From Roseomonas sp. KE0001 (GTDB taxonomy: Bacteria; Pseudomonadota; Alphaproteobacteria; Acetobacterales; Acetobacteraceae): a stretch of 37,675 nucleotides of DNA. The DNA lies in contig NZ_RCVQ01000017.1 in NCBI RefSeq assembly GCF_016107285.1, positions 1-37,675 of the forward strand, given 5' to 3'. Positions 8,775 to 16,836 of the stretch are shown here, piece by piece. A program made the translations under genes and the position numbers. Under the pieces are notes generated by a model. It saw nothing but the letters and a program-made list of their open reading frames with translations, did not search any database and was not told where the DNA came from. Within the stretch, counting starts at the first letter, position 1, and each line of letters starts with the position of its first letter.

Positions 8775-10136
8775 CTACAAGGCGAAGCGCAGCCTGACTT
8801 GAAACTGGTTGATCCCGTATTCGCGCGCGCCATCCGGCGCCGAAAGGCGCTCCGTGTGCTGATAGCTGGCGAGCACCGACATGTTGCGGTTCAGCAGCCA
8901 TTGCGCGCCGACCAGGACAATACCGTCGGTGACATTGCCCTGCTGCGGATAGTCGCGATGCTCGGCCCGCAGCTCACCGGTGACGATGACGTTGCGCAGA
9001 AGCTCATGGTCGACGGTGAGCCGTCCCTGGGTGCGCGTATAGCTGACGTTGCTGGCGCGGATGGATTCCTCGATGGTGCGCGAAACCGCCAGGGTCGCCG
9101 TGGTCAGCTGCGTCGGCAGATAGGTCAGCTGGCCTTCGAATGCTGGCCCGCTCAACGTCTTCAATGCCGGGGAATCATAGGTCCGTTCACGGTAGCCGGC
9201 CAGCAGGCGGGCCTGCCAGAGGCCTGTCAGGTCGTAATTGATACCGGCCTGAACCTCCCAGGTGAAGGAATCCCGCCCGCTCTGGCCGGACTGCTGGTAG
9301 TTGATGTCCTGCAGGCGGACCAGGGTCAGGATCTCGCGGCCCTCGACAATGCTGTAAGCCGCCTGGACCTCGCCTAGGATCGTGTCGTAGTCATTGACAT
9401 TGTTGAAAACGCGGACGCCGTTGACGTCCGAATTCTCATAGCGAATGGTCCTATATTCCGCGGTGCCGGTCAGGGCCAGGCGATTGAAGGCCGCGGTGCC
9501 ACCGACCAGGAAGATGTCGCTGTCATAGGGGATGGGCTCGTTCAGGCCGCCGGCCTGCACGTCGAAATTGTCCACCTCGAGATGCGAGCGGGTGTGCGTG
9601 TAGCTGGCTCGCAGAGATGAGGCCCGGCCGATATCGTAGCGGCCGGCGATGCCGACGCTGAAGTCGTTCCAGTTCTGATTGCTGTTGCTGAAGTGCTGCC
9701 GGCTCGATTGCGAGGCGGTCAGGCCCAGCGCATGCCGCGTCCAGAAGCTGTTGGCCGAGACATTGACGGTCTGCGCGAAGAAGCCGTCTTCCACGTCCTC
9801 GCCCGTGCCGGGCTGCAGGTTGTCGTCATAGCCCACGCCGGCCTCCACCGCGCCGTCGAGGCGGAAGCCGGAGAGGCGCACGCCAGCCGGATCGTAATCG
9901 GGCCGCGGCCGGGACCGGACAGTGACGCCACGCTGGGTGTCCTGCGGGCTCATGGTCTGCGGCGGCTCAGGGGCCGATTGGGCGTGAGCAGGCGCGGCCA
10001 TTCCAGCCATTGCGGCCGGAATGGCGAGAGCCACCAGACCGTGCAGACAGGAGGCACGCCATGATGGGAAGGGCCGGAGAGAAGGGGCGGCAGTGTCTGC
10101 CTTCCTGCCGGCGACGTTCTTCTTCTGCAGACGCAT
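8775..10136 (-). CDS. Outer-membrane beta-barrel protein of the EPS system (BBP2-type)
   Basis: Secreted 453-residue protein. A long basic N-region is followed by a hydrophobic core (LHGLVALAIPAAMAGMAA) and a probable signal peptidase site after AHA near residue 52. The mature part alternates short polar and aromatic strands (YRTIRYENSDVNGVRVF, SYTHTRSHLEV, LLAGYRERTYDSP) and ends QVRLRFAL, typical of a barrel inserted by the BAM machinery. I recognise it as the putative beta-barrel porin type common beside wza/wzc genes in alphaproteobacteria. AGGG lies 8 bases before the ATG. It probably works with the export lipoprotein to carry polymer across the outer membrane; a structural role in surface attachment is the alternative. 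Confidence 0.82.
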   Translation of the reverse strand: MRLQKKNVAGRKADTAAPSLRPFPSWRASCLHGLVALAIPAAMAGMAAPAHAQSAPEPPQTMSPQDTQRGVTVRSRPRPDYDPAGVRLSGFRLDGAVEAGVGYDDNLQPGTGEDVEDGFFAQTVNVSANSFWTRHALGLTASQSSRQHFSNSNQNWNDFSVGIAGRYDIGRASSLRASYTHTRSHLEVDNFDVQAGGLNEPIPYDSDIFLVGGTAAFNRLALTGTAEYRTIRYENSDVNGVRVFNNVNDYDTILGEVQAAYSIVEGREILTLVRLQDINYQQSGQSGRDSFTWEVQAGINYDLTGLWQARLLAGYRERTYDSPALKTLSGPAFEGQLTYLPTQLTTATLAVSRTIEESIRASNVSYTRTQGRLTVDHELLRNVIVTGELRAEHRDYPQQGNVTDGIVLVGAQWLLNRNMSVLASYQHTERLSAPDGAREYGINQFQVRLRFAL

Positions 10137-10186
10137 TCAGAGGGCCCTACCCAATCTCGTTCTCTCCCGCATCCCTATGCATGCGG

Positions 10187-10203
10187 CATGGGATTGTCCC
10201 ATG
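10187..10203. promoter_or_regulatory. Perfect 7-3-7 palindrome, operator candidate
   Basis: CATGGGATTGTCCCATG is a perfect inverted repeat with a 3-base centre. It lies 51 bases before the start codon of the beta-barrel gene and just after the end of repA. The position suits an operator or 5'-UTR hairpin controlling the export genes. No regulator family was recognised. Confidence 0.45.
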
Positions 10204-10318
10204 AAAACCCACCGGATCAAGCCTTTGCCGCACGTCCCGCGAGAGTGTCGATACAACCGTTGCTTTTCTGCACGCACCTTGCCGACGGCCGCTCAATGCC
10301 TTTGCGCGCCATGCGACT

Positions 10319-10335
10319 GGGGGGTTAACTCCGGG
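10319..10335. repeat. Isolated iteron overlapping the repA stop codon
   Basis: GGGGGGTTAACTCCGGG is an exact copy, on the opposite strand, of the GGAGTTAACCCCC core found upstream of repA. The TTA at 10325-10327 inside it is the repA TAA stop codon read on the minus strand. Confidence 0.8.
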
Positions 10336-11278
10336 CCACGCTGACCAGTCTTTGCGAAACGGGCGGTCGCGACGGATGCAGGAGGACACCTTCATCAGTC
10401 AGTTCCACCCGCGCTTCCGGATAGGCCGCGACAGCAGGAGCAAGGGACTTCCTGAAATCTCTCTTGAAGGTATGCAGTTCTGAATAGCTGGAGCCAAACT
10501 GATCCCTCAGGGCGGTCCAGCGCACTGGCGTCGGACCGCGTAGCGTGTGCAGCCTGTAGGCGAGCCAGATGTAGAGATCGAGGCTGGCGCTGCGATTGCC
10601 GAGTTCGCGCAATGCGGTCTCCTGCAACGGCACCGGATGCTGGCGCATGGCATCGAAGAAAACCTCATCAAGAACCACGCGGTCATCCCACATTTCGGTC
10701 TGACGGAGATCCTCGCCCTGCTCCGAGAAGCGCAGGCCGGAACGCACGAAGCGGCCCGCCGCCCAGCCTTCCGTGCCCTCACCCTCCCAGAAGAATTTCA
10801 GGCTGCAAGCGGCGATCCGCGCCGCCTGCTCGCGCAATGCCTTGCCCGTCTCGCCGCCCCAGGAAAGACCCATGCGACCCAGCCAATCCCGCATGGAGCG
10901 GCCCAGCTCGACCTCGCGGCTGTTTGTCCTGGCGGCCTGGGTCTGCAGGTAGAGCAGGATCATCCTGGCTCTGGCGCCATACGGGACGCCATGCAGTTTC
11001 GGCGCGCCACGGGCCAGCCTGAGACGACCGGGCTCCACCAGCAGCGTGACGCGGTGCCCCCGCTTCTCCCAGGCGCTGTCATCGGGGAGCCGCTTGTGGG
11101 GCAGGGATGTCAGGCAGAAGCCCGTATAAGTAATCCCAATGCGGCTGGCATCATCAGCCAGGACCTCCGCAGCGATATCCACCAGGGCCTTGCGCTCCGG
11201 AGGGACCATGGCGCGCGCCTGATCCCTGCCATGGAGTAGGACCAAGTGGCGTACACCATGCGCTGCATCTTCCTGCAT
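10325..11278 (-). CDS. repA: Plasmid replication initiator RepA
   Basis: Plasmid-encoded RepA protein (RepA_C/RPA type) that binds iterons and opens the adjacent origin. Features typical of the family are GITYTGFCLTSLPHKRLPDD near the N-terminus, LSWGGETGKALREQA in the middle and DLYIWLAYRLHTL followed by FKRDFRKSLAPAV near the end, where winged-helix DNA-binding segments are expected. I chose the ATG at 11278, which has a purine-rich AGAGAGG just before it, giving 317 residues. A TTG at 11293 with AGGG six bases before it would add five residues. Five iterons upstream and one over the stop codon suggest autoregulation by RepA. It reads toward the EPS export genes, with no terminator seen between. 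Confidence 0.9.
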   Translation of the reverse strand: MQEDAAHGVRHLVLLHGRDQARAMVPPERKALVDIAAEVLADDASRIGITYTGFCLTSLPHKRLPDDSAWEKRGHRVTLLVEPGRLRLARGAPKLHGVPYGARARMILLYLQTQAARTNSREVELGRSMRDWLGRMGLSWGGETGKALREQAARIAACSLKFFWEGEGTEGWAAGRFVRSGLRFSEQGEDLRQTEMWDDRVVLDEVFFDAMRQHPVPLQETALRELGNRSASLDLYIWLAYRLHTLRGPTPVRWTALRDQFGSSYSELHTFKRDFRKSLAPAVAAYPEARVELTDEGVLLHPSRPPVSQRLVSVARS

Positions 11279-11334
11279 GGCCCTCTCTGCCAAAGCTTGG
11301 CCCTAGTTGCCGGGAGAGGATGGCTGCCGTCAAT

Positions 11335-11521
11335 GGGGGGATAACTCCGGTCTCTATGTAGTTAACTAGTAGATTCTTATTAGTTGAATCCGGAGTTATC
11401 CCCCCGGGATAAGCCCGCTTTTCGGAGTTAACCCCCCAATTCCCGGAGTTAACCCCCTGGGATAGATGCCTTGTCCTGTGGATAATTCCTGACCGCCCGG
11501 AAGGGTCGGAGTTATCCCCCC
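11335..11521. other. Replication origin region with five iterons and an AT-rich stretch
   Basis: The core GGAGTTA(A/T)CCCCC occurs at 11335-11350 (inverted), 11390-11405, 11423-11437, 11443-11457 and 11507-11521. The four same-strand copies begin (CGGAG) at 11391, 11423, 11444 and 11507. Steps of 32, 21 and 63 bases are close to 3, 2 and 6 helical turns, so all lie on one DNA face. Between the inverted copy and the rest lies an AT-rich 40-base stretch (11351-11390) containing the palindrome TAGTTAACTA (11359-11368), a good unwinding element. The region lies directly upstream of repA and also holds its promoter. It accounts for the 351 bases between repA and the next gene, together with the terminator at 11571. 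Confidence 0.87.
11477..11485 (-). other. Consensus DnaA box
   Basis: TGTGGATAA is the exact complement of the R1-type DnaA box TTATCCACA. It lies between the fourth and fifth iterons, as expected for a RepA/DnaA-dependent plasmid origin. Confidence 0.75.
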
Positions 11522-11570
11522 GGGACAATGTGGGCGAATCGGGCATGGTCTACCGGCCCCGGAAAACCGA

Positions 11571-11599
11571 AGGGCGCGGCCCCTTCGGAGCCGCGCCCT
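11571..11599 (-). terminator. Terminator of the CDP-sugar operon
   Basis: A 10-bp GC-rich stem (AGGGCGCGGC with GCCGCGCCCT) and a 9-base loop lie 31 bases past the stop of the SAF-domain gene. On the minus strand the stem is followed by a short TTTT within CGGTTTTCC. It would insulate the origin from EPS transcription. Confidence 0.7.
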
Positions 11600-11629
11600 G
11601 AATGTTCTCGACAGCGCCCGGCGACGTCG

Positions 11630-12916
11630 TCAGGCCGCGTAGAGCGCGTCCTGCTCGGAGCGCAGCCGATCGATCATCCGGCCTTCCGGAATCTCGACGT
11701 CGTCATAAGTCAGCACCGCATCCTTCGGGACATCGCGCTTCAGCGTACAGCCGAAGGCCAAACCCATCGGCAGCAAACCCTCACGACGCGAGGTCGCGTA
11801 ATCTTCGCACTGGCCGTAACTCATGTAGCCGCCCAGGGCATCGATCGTCTCGCCCGCCTTCAGATTGATCTTGGCGGTGGTGATGACATCGACGCGGGGG
11901 CCATCGATCGGCTGGATGACCGGATCCTGGCACAGCACGACTCGCGCCACGGAAAGCGGCACCTCGAAATGGCAGAGGTGATAGGGCGTGTAGAAACTGT
12001 AGAGTGGCCCGGTGCCCAGCTTGTACAGGTTCAGGTAGTGCTTCTGCTTGGGATCGTCATGCGTGGCCAGGACATAGACGCCAGGGCCCGGCTTGCTGCC
12101 GACGACATAGTCGACGACGCCCCCCTTTTCCCGCAGCATGTCGATGTCGTAGGACTTGGTCAGTTCATCGACATGGCCGGCATGGTTGAGGCCGATCATG
12201 CCGCGCCGGGCCACCGTCATGCCCGTGGCATTGGCGACGATCGCCTGCTCGAAGCTGATCTTGGTGCCATCCGCGAAGCTGGTCACCATGTAGGGATCCT
12301 GCCCCCATTGGGCGGCAAAGCCGGCCTGGGTGGTCGGATTGCGGTAGGGATCCTGCAGCCCCTTGATATTGCCGCAAACCAGCGGCGTCAGGCCGATGGA
12401 AACCACGAAGCGGTAGAGATTCATCTGCACGCCGGGCTGGTCGCCGTCGCAGCCCGTGAAGATGACACCCGCCGCATCGGCCTTGCGCTTGAGCAGGGGC
12501 CCGACCGTCGCATCGAGCTCGGCATTCATCGAGACCATGTGCTTGCGGTTCTCGATGGCCGCCAGGGTGATGGCGGCGCCGTATTCGATGGCGCCGGTGG
12601 CATCGATCAGGCAATCCAGGTCCGGATTGCGGCAGAGCAGCAGCGGATCCTGGGTGATGGCGGCCCGGCCCTGGCGGATGCAATCGGCCAGGGCATCATC
12701 GGTCTCCACCACCGCGATATCGGTGACGCCGGCCTGCTCGAAGGCCAGGCGGGCCTTGTCGAGGCTGCGATTGCAGATCACCGCCAGCGTCATGCCCGGG
12801 ACCGAGTTGACGATCTGGTTGGTGACGCCCTTGGCCATGAAGCCGGCCCCGAACATGCCGACCAGGACCGGCTTGCCGGAAGCCTCGCGCTGCCGCAGCA
12901 GCCTGTCATAGATCAT
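11630..12916 (-). CDS. NAD(P)-dependent oxidoreductase with C-terminal SAF domain
   Basis: 428-residue protein of the homoserine-dehydrogenase-like/SAF type. The N-terminal Rossmann fold begins with VLVGMFGAGFMAKG (glycine loop about 20-28). The middle has MNAELDATVGP and TGCDGDQPG. The C-terminal 80 or so residues (VDVITTAKINLKAGETID to DDVEIPEGRM) resemble an SAF domain, which often causes the false label flagellar protein FlgA. It is not a homoserine dehydrogenase by context, since it ends an operon with rfbF, an SDR and rfbC. It probably oxidises or reduces a CDP-sugar intermediate. The ATG at 12916 has GAGAG upstream and follows rfbC by 17 bases; longer in-frame starts would run into rfbC. 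Confidence 0.85.
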   Translation of the reverse strand: MIYDRLLRQREASGKPVLVGMFGAGFMAKGVTNQIVNSVPGMTLAVICNRSLDKARLAFEQAGVTDIAVVETDDALADCIRQGRAAITQDPLLLCRNPDLDCLIDATGAIEYGAAITLAAIENRKHMVSMNAELDATVGPLLKRKADAAGVIFTGCDGDQPGVQMNLYRFVVSIGLTPLVCGNIKGLQDPYRNPTTQAGFAAQWGQDPYMVTSFADGTKISFEQAIVANATGMTVARRGMIGLNHAGHVDELTKSYDIDMLREKGGVVDYVVGSKPGPGVYVLATHDDPKQKHYLNLYKLGTGPLYSFYTPYHLCHFEVPLSVARVVLCQDPVIQPIDGPRVDVITTAKINLKAGETIDALGGYMSYGQCEDYATSRREGLLPMGLAFGCTLKRDVPKDAVLTYDDVEIPEGRMIDRLRSEQDALYAA

Positions 12917-12933
12917 GATGGTTCTCTCAGCGC

Positions 12934-13500
12934 CTAGCGCAGGCCGCGCAGTTGCTCGACCCCGTGGAAGTCGGGATCGAAGGCCGGCCAGTTGAGGTCC
13001 TTCTCGGAGGCGATCTCCGGCTGCAGCGGCCACTCGATGCCGAGATGCGGATCGTTGTAGCGCAGGCCACGCTCACCGCCGGGCATATAGGGGTCGCTGA
13101 CCATGTAGAAGGCTTCGGTGTTGTCGCGCAGGGTGATGAAACCATGCGCGAAGCCCCGGGGGACATAGAGCATCTTGCGGTTCTCGGCGCTCAGCTCGAC
13201 GCCGAACCACTTCCCCTCGCTGGGTGAGCCGGGGCGCAGATCGACGATGACGTCGAACAGCGCACCCTGAAGGCAGCGCACCAGCTTCACCTCCGCGGCC
13301 GGCGGAAGCTGGTAATGCATGCCGCGCAGCGTGCCCTTGCGGAGGCTCAGGGAGTTGTTCACCTGAGCGTAGCGGCTGACCAGCCCCGCTTTGGCGAACT
13401 CGTCCTCGCAGAAGGCCCGGGCGAAGAAGCCGCGGTCGTCGTGCCGCGGCTCGATCTCGATCACATAGGCGTCCTGCAGCGGGGTCTTGCTGAAGATCAT
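12934..13500 (-). CDS. rfbC: RmlC-like NDP-4-keto-6-deoxysugar 3,5-epimerase
   Basis: Cupin-fold epimerase, 188 residues, a normal length. The residues that define active RmlC enzymes are present at nearly canonical numbers: His62 in LRGMHYQ, Lys72, His119 in RGFAHGF, Tyr132 and Tyr138 in FYMVSDPY. It should epimerise C3 and/or C5 of a 4-keto-6-deoxyhexose nucleotide. The window has rfbF (CTP-dependent) but no rmlA, rmlB or rmlD, so the substrate is more likely a CDP-sugar than dTDP-4-keto-6-deoxyglucose. The start forms an ATGA overlap with the SDR stop. Confidence 0.9.
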   Translation of the reverse strand: MIFSKTPLQDAYVIEIEPRHDDRGFFARAFCEDEFAKAGLVSRYAQVNNSLSLRKGTLRGMHYQLPPAAEVKLVRCLQGALFDVIVDLRPGSPSEGKWFGVELSAENRKMLYVPRGFAHGFITLRDNTEAFYMVSDPYMPGGERGLRYNDPHLGIEWPLQPEIASEKDLNWPAFDPDFHGVEQLRGLR

Positions 13501-14558
13501 GCCGGCACCCGGTGACGCTGCTCCAGATTCTCGTTCACCGAGCCGGAATTGATGTGCCGCTCCAGCGTCACCAGGCGGATGGCCGGCGACTTGCGGTAGT
13601 CGCGATCGGCGAAGCCCTGCTCCTTCAGCCGGTCCCGCAATTCGGCGATGGCGCCGTCCAGCGTCTCCTGCGGCTGATGGTCCGGGGCGAGTTCCGCGTA
13701 AAGCGAGAAGTCGACCTTGTAGGAGCGCTTGTCCGGGGGGGCCTCGGTCGCGATGGAAACCTTGGCCTCCGGAAGAGCCCGGCCAACCGCCTCCGCCAGA
13801 TCCCGCACCTGATAATTCCAGCGTGCCGAGCCGACATTGACGGTCAGGAACTTGCCGCCATTGTCCGGCGAGCGCTGCACGGCCCATTCGATGGCTCGCG
13901 CCATGTCGCGCACATGGATCAGCGGCCGCCAGGGCGTGCCATCGCTGAGCACGCTGACTTCGCCATTGGCCAGGGCGCCGGCGACGAAATCATTCAGCAC
14001 CAGGTCCAGACGCAGCCGCGGCGACATGCCGCAGGCGGTCGCGAAGCGCAGGCAGCTGATGACCATGCCGCTGTTGTCGAGCGCGCGGAGGGAGTCCTCG
14101 GTCGCGATCTTGGACCGGGCATAGGCCGTCAGGGGGTTGAGCGTGTCGCTTTCCACCCGGGCGCGGCCCTCGGAGGCGAAGCCATAGACGCTGCAGCTCG
14201 AGGCGAAGACGAAATGGCCGACACCGGCTTCCGCCGCCGCCTTGGCGACCTTGACGCTGGCTCGGTGGTTGATCTCGTCCGTCACCGCCTCGAAGCGCTG
14301 CCCCATCGGATCGTTCGAAATGGCGGCCAGATGCACCACCGCATCGAAGCCCCGCAGATCTTCCGTGGTGATGTCGCGGACATCGCCGAAGCGCTGCTCA
14401 TTCAGCAGGGTTTCGGGCAGCGGATCGCGGGTGGTCAGGCAATGGCCGAACCAGCCGGTATCATGGCCGACGAGATAGGCTTCCGGAAATGTCTCGCGCA
14501 GACGCGCCACGACGACGGGGCCGACATAGCCCATATTGCCGGTGATCAGGATACGCAT
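13497..14558 (-). CDS. NAD-dependent epimerase/dehydratase (extended SDR)
   Basis: 353-residue sugar-nucleotide modifying enzyme of the extended short-chain dehydrogenase type. It has the NAD-binding loop GNMGYVG (residues 7-13), FGDVRD (57-62), HLAAISND, the serine motif ASSCSVYG (119-126) and the catalytic pair Tyr146/Lys150 in YARSK. The N-terminal loop and RPLIHVRDMARAI resemble the SDR that often accompanies glucose-1-phosphate cytidylyltransferase. It could be the 4,6-dehydratase that is otherwise missing, or a later reductase or epimerase. Its ATG at 14558 follows rfbF by 7 bases; a longer in-frame start would lie inside rfbF. Confidence 0.9.
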   Translation of the reverse strand: MRILITGNMGYVGPVVVARLRETFPEAYLVGHDTGWFGHCLTTRDPLPETLLNEQRFGDVRDITTEDLRGFDAVVHLAAISNDPMGQRFEAVTDEINHRASVKVAKAAAEAGVGHFVFASSCSVYGFASEGRARVESDTLNPLTAYARSKIATEDSLRALDNSGMVISCLRFATACGMSPRLRLDLVLNDFVAGALANGEVSVLSDGTPWRPLIHVRDMARAIEWAVQRSPDNGGKFLTVNVGSARWNYQVRDLAEAVGRALPEAKVSIATEAPPDKRSYKVDFSLYAELAPDHQPQETLDGAIAELRDRLKEQGFADRDYRKSPAIRLVTLERHINSGSVNENLEQRHRVPA

Positions 14559-14565
14559 TGGGTGT

Positions 14566-15342
14566 TCAGCCCTTCCACACGCGCCAGGGAGCCTTGCCAG
14601 AGGCCCAGAGGCCTTCCAGATGACTGCGGTCGCGAATTGTGTCCATCGGATGCCAGAAACCGTGATGCTGATAGACCGACATCTGGTTGTCAGCCACCAG
14701 GCGCTCGATCGGCGCGTCCTCCCAGACCGTGTCGTCGCCCTCGATATACTCGCCAACCTTCGGGCTCAGCACGAAATAACCGCCATTGATGAAGCCGCCA
14801 TCGCCCTGGATCTTCTCCTTGAAGGCCTTGACGCGGTTGCCTTCCAGGCTGAGGGCGCCGAAGCGACCGGCGGGCTGGGTCGCCGTCAGCGTCGCCAGGC
14901 GGCCTTCCTGCCTGTGCAACGCGATGGTCGCGGTGATATCGACATCGCCGACACCATCACCATAGGTCAGGCAGAAGGCTTCCTCATTGGCCACATAGGG
15001 CAGGATCCGCTTGATCCGGCCACCGGTCATGCTGTTCTCGCCCGTTTCGACCAGCGTCACACGCCAGGGTTCCGCCCGGGCGTTGTGCACCTCCATGGAG
15101 TTCCTCTCGAAGTCGAAGGTGACATCAGACATATACATGAAATAGTTTTTAAAATACTCTTTAATGACGTTCCCGCGGTATCCGAGGCAGACAATGAAAT
15201 CATTGATGCCATGAGCGCTGTAGATTTTCATGATATGCCAAAGGATCGGGCGCCCGCCGATCTCAACCATTGGCTTTGGCCTGATGCTGGTCTCTTCTGC
15301 GAGCCGAGTACCCAGTCCACCAGCCAGGATTACCGCTTTCAT
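14566..15342 (-). CDS. rfbF: Glucose-1-phosphate cytidylyltransferase
   Basis: Makes CDP-glucose from CTP and glucose 1-phosphate, the entry to CDP-deoxysugars. The 258-residue protein matches RfbF in length and motifs: [18 protein letters not shown] at the N-terminus (nucleotide loop and Lys23), [30 protein letters not shown] (metal-binding aspartates), [11 protein letters not shown] and [11 protein letters not shown] near the end. These are highly characteristic of the family. It is the first gene of a four-gene minus-strand operon, with a palindrome-rich 355-bp region before it. The in-frame TTG or GTG starts upstream add residues not found in the family, so ATG 15342 is used. Confidence 0.95.
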   Translation of the reverse strand: MKAVILAGGLGTRLAEETSIRPKPMVEIGGRPILWHIMKIYSAHGINDFIVCLGYRGNVIKEYFKNYFMYMSDVTFDFERNSMEVHNARAEPWRVTLVETGENSMTGGRIKRILPYVANEEAFCLTYGDGVGDVDITATIALHRQEGRLATLTATQPAGRFGALSLEGNRVKAFKEKIQGDGGFINGGYFVLSPKVGEYIEGDDTVWEDAPIERLVADNQMSVYQHHGFWHPMDTIRDRSHLEGLWASGKAPWRVWKG

Positions 15343-15697
15343 CTTCGACGCCCTTGCGACCACAGGAAGGTTGAGGAGCCACAGGATCTGCGACCCGGAG
15401 AGGTTGCCCAAATCTGCGGCGCGCGTACAAATTTGTACAGCTCACGACGCGATGCGTAAAAATTGCAAAAAAGCTTTTTTATTTAAAATGACAATGTTGA
15501 GATTGGCGCGTTCCACGCGGCCCTGGCCGGCCCCTCCTTGGGGTGGCGGCCAAGCTGGCGGCTCGTTTCTCTTACCGGCTTCACAATCCCGAAAATGCAT
15601 TCGCCTTTCGCTTGTATGCGTCGCAAAAAAGCGAGAGAGAGTAAGTTATAAGGACTTCGGTCTCGCCCCTTCCACCCGGGCCTACCCGGGTACAACG
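15343..15697. promoter_or_regulatory. Divergent promoter region between rfbF and GT2 gene, with palindromes
   Basis: No gene is seen. The segment 15425-15500 is AT-rich and holds two perfect 14-bp palindromes: GTACAAATTTGTAC (15425-15438) and AAAAAAGCTTTTTT (15467-15480). The first has the look of a dimeric repressor operator, about 83 bases before the rfbF start. Near the GT2 start ACCCGGG is repeated (15674-15680 and 15684-15690). Confidence 0.55.
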
Positions 15698-16618
15698 ATG
15701 AGCAGCAGCATGGACAAGACTCAGATCACCATCGGTATGCCCGTCCGCAACGGGGGTGATCAGATCAGGGTCGCGATTGATTCCTTGCTGGCGCAGACCC
15801 ACAGCGACATCAAGCTGGTCATTTCCGACAATTGCTCGACCGACGACACGCTCGAGATCTGCCGCGCCTATGCCGAGCGCGACCCCCGTGTCATCGTTCA
15901 TGCTCAGGAAAAGAACCTGGGAATTTGCGGCAACTTCCGCTTTGTCCTCATGCAGGCCGATACGCCCTATTTCATGTGGGCCTGCCATGACGACATCTGG
16001 GAGCCCGAATTCGCCGAGCGCAACCTGCACAACCTTCTGGCAAATCCCGGGGCCGTGGCCAGCACCTCCCGGGTCGCCATGGTCTCCGTGGACGGCAGCC
16101 GCGCCCTCTCCAACGGCACCTACCCGCTGCAGGGCGATGCCCGGGAGCGCCTGGTCCGCTTCTTCTGGGATCCTGGCGAGGTATCCCGCTTCTATGGTGT
16201 CTTCCGCACTGAGCCGCTGAAGCGCAGCTTCCCCGAGGATATCGATGTCTTCGGCTATGACTGGATCGTCATGGCCCTCAACCTGCTCGAGGGTGAGCAT
16301 CTTGAGTTGCCGGAAATTCTGCTGGCGCGCGAGGATCATAGCGAGGACCACTATCATCGGACCCTGGTCCGCAAGGAGCCGCGCCGCCTGCACCGCTGGA
16401 TGCCGCACCTGGGGATGATGCAGGTTCTGCGGCGAAAGCTGCCGCCGGAATTGTGGCAGGCCTGCCGCGCCCGGGTGCTTCGCCGGAACATGATTCAATC
16501 CCTGATGTATGCAAAGTACCGTGTTCCGGCCGTGGCGCCGCTGGTCAAAGGTCTCTCCGCCCTGGAAAGGAGCAGGCTTCGTCTGCGCAAGCCCGGGCGG
16601 CTGGAGATCAGCGGCTAA
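15698..16618 (+). CDS. Family 2 glycosyltransferase
   Basis: 306-residue GT-A glycosyltransferase for EPS assembly. It starts with QITIGMPVRNGGDQIRVAI, has the nucleotide-binding ISDNCSTDDT and the metal-binding HDD in MWACHDDIWEP. Later IDVFGYDWIV may help form the acceptor site. There is no clear membrane segment, so it is cytoplasmic or peripheral. The ATG at 15698 has no good ribosome site; a second in-frame ATG (15710) follows four codons later and could be the true start. It reads divergently from rfbF. The sugar it transfers cannot be told from the sequence. Confidence 0.9.
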   Translation: MSSSMDKTQITIGMPVRNGGDQIRVAIDSLLAQTHSDIKLVISDNCSTDDTLEICRAYAERDPRVIVHAQEKNLGICGNFRFVLMQADTPYFMWACHDDIWEPEFAERNLHNLLANPGAVASTSRVAMVSVDGSRALSNGTYPLQGDARERLVRFFWDPGEVSRFYGVFRTEPLKRSFPEDIDVFGYDWIVMALNLLEGEHLELPEILLAREDHSEDHYHRTLVRKEPRRLHRWMPHLGMMQVLRRKLPPELWQACRARVLRRNMIQSLMYAKYRVPAVAPLVKGLSALERSRLRLRKPGRLEISG

Positions 16619-16836
16619 CTCCTCCTATTGGACCGGTTACAGGCTCGACTTAAACCAAAGGTAGGCTTACGATTTATACCACTCGCCAAATGGTCGAATC
16701 TTCTTCCTGATACGCTCCGTCGGCGCTACTGTCTTTCCTCGAGATATTCATGCGAGAAGTGCAATTGCCGGGGTGAAAACCCCTGGCCGCTGCCAATATC
16801 CCCGTATGAAGATCTCGATATGAAAGAGGCGGGATC

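Noticed and set aside
11630-12916. Flagellar FlgA or homoserine dehydrogenase as a name for the SAF-domain gene
   Set aside because: The SAF domain and Rossmann fold explain both resemblances, while the operon is a CDP-sugar cassette with no flagellar or threonine genes.
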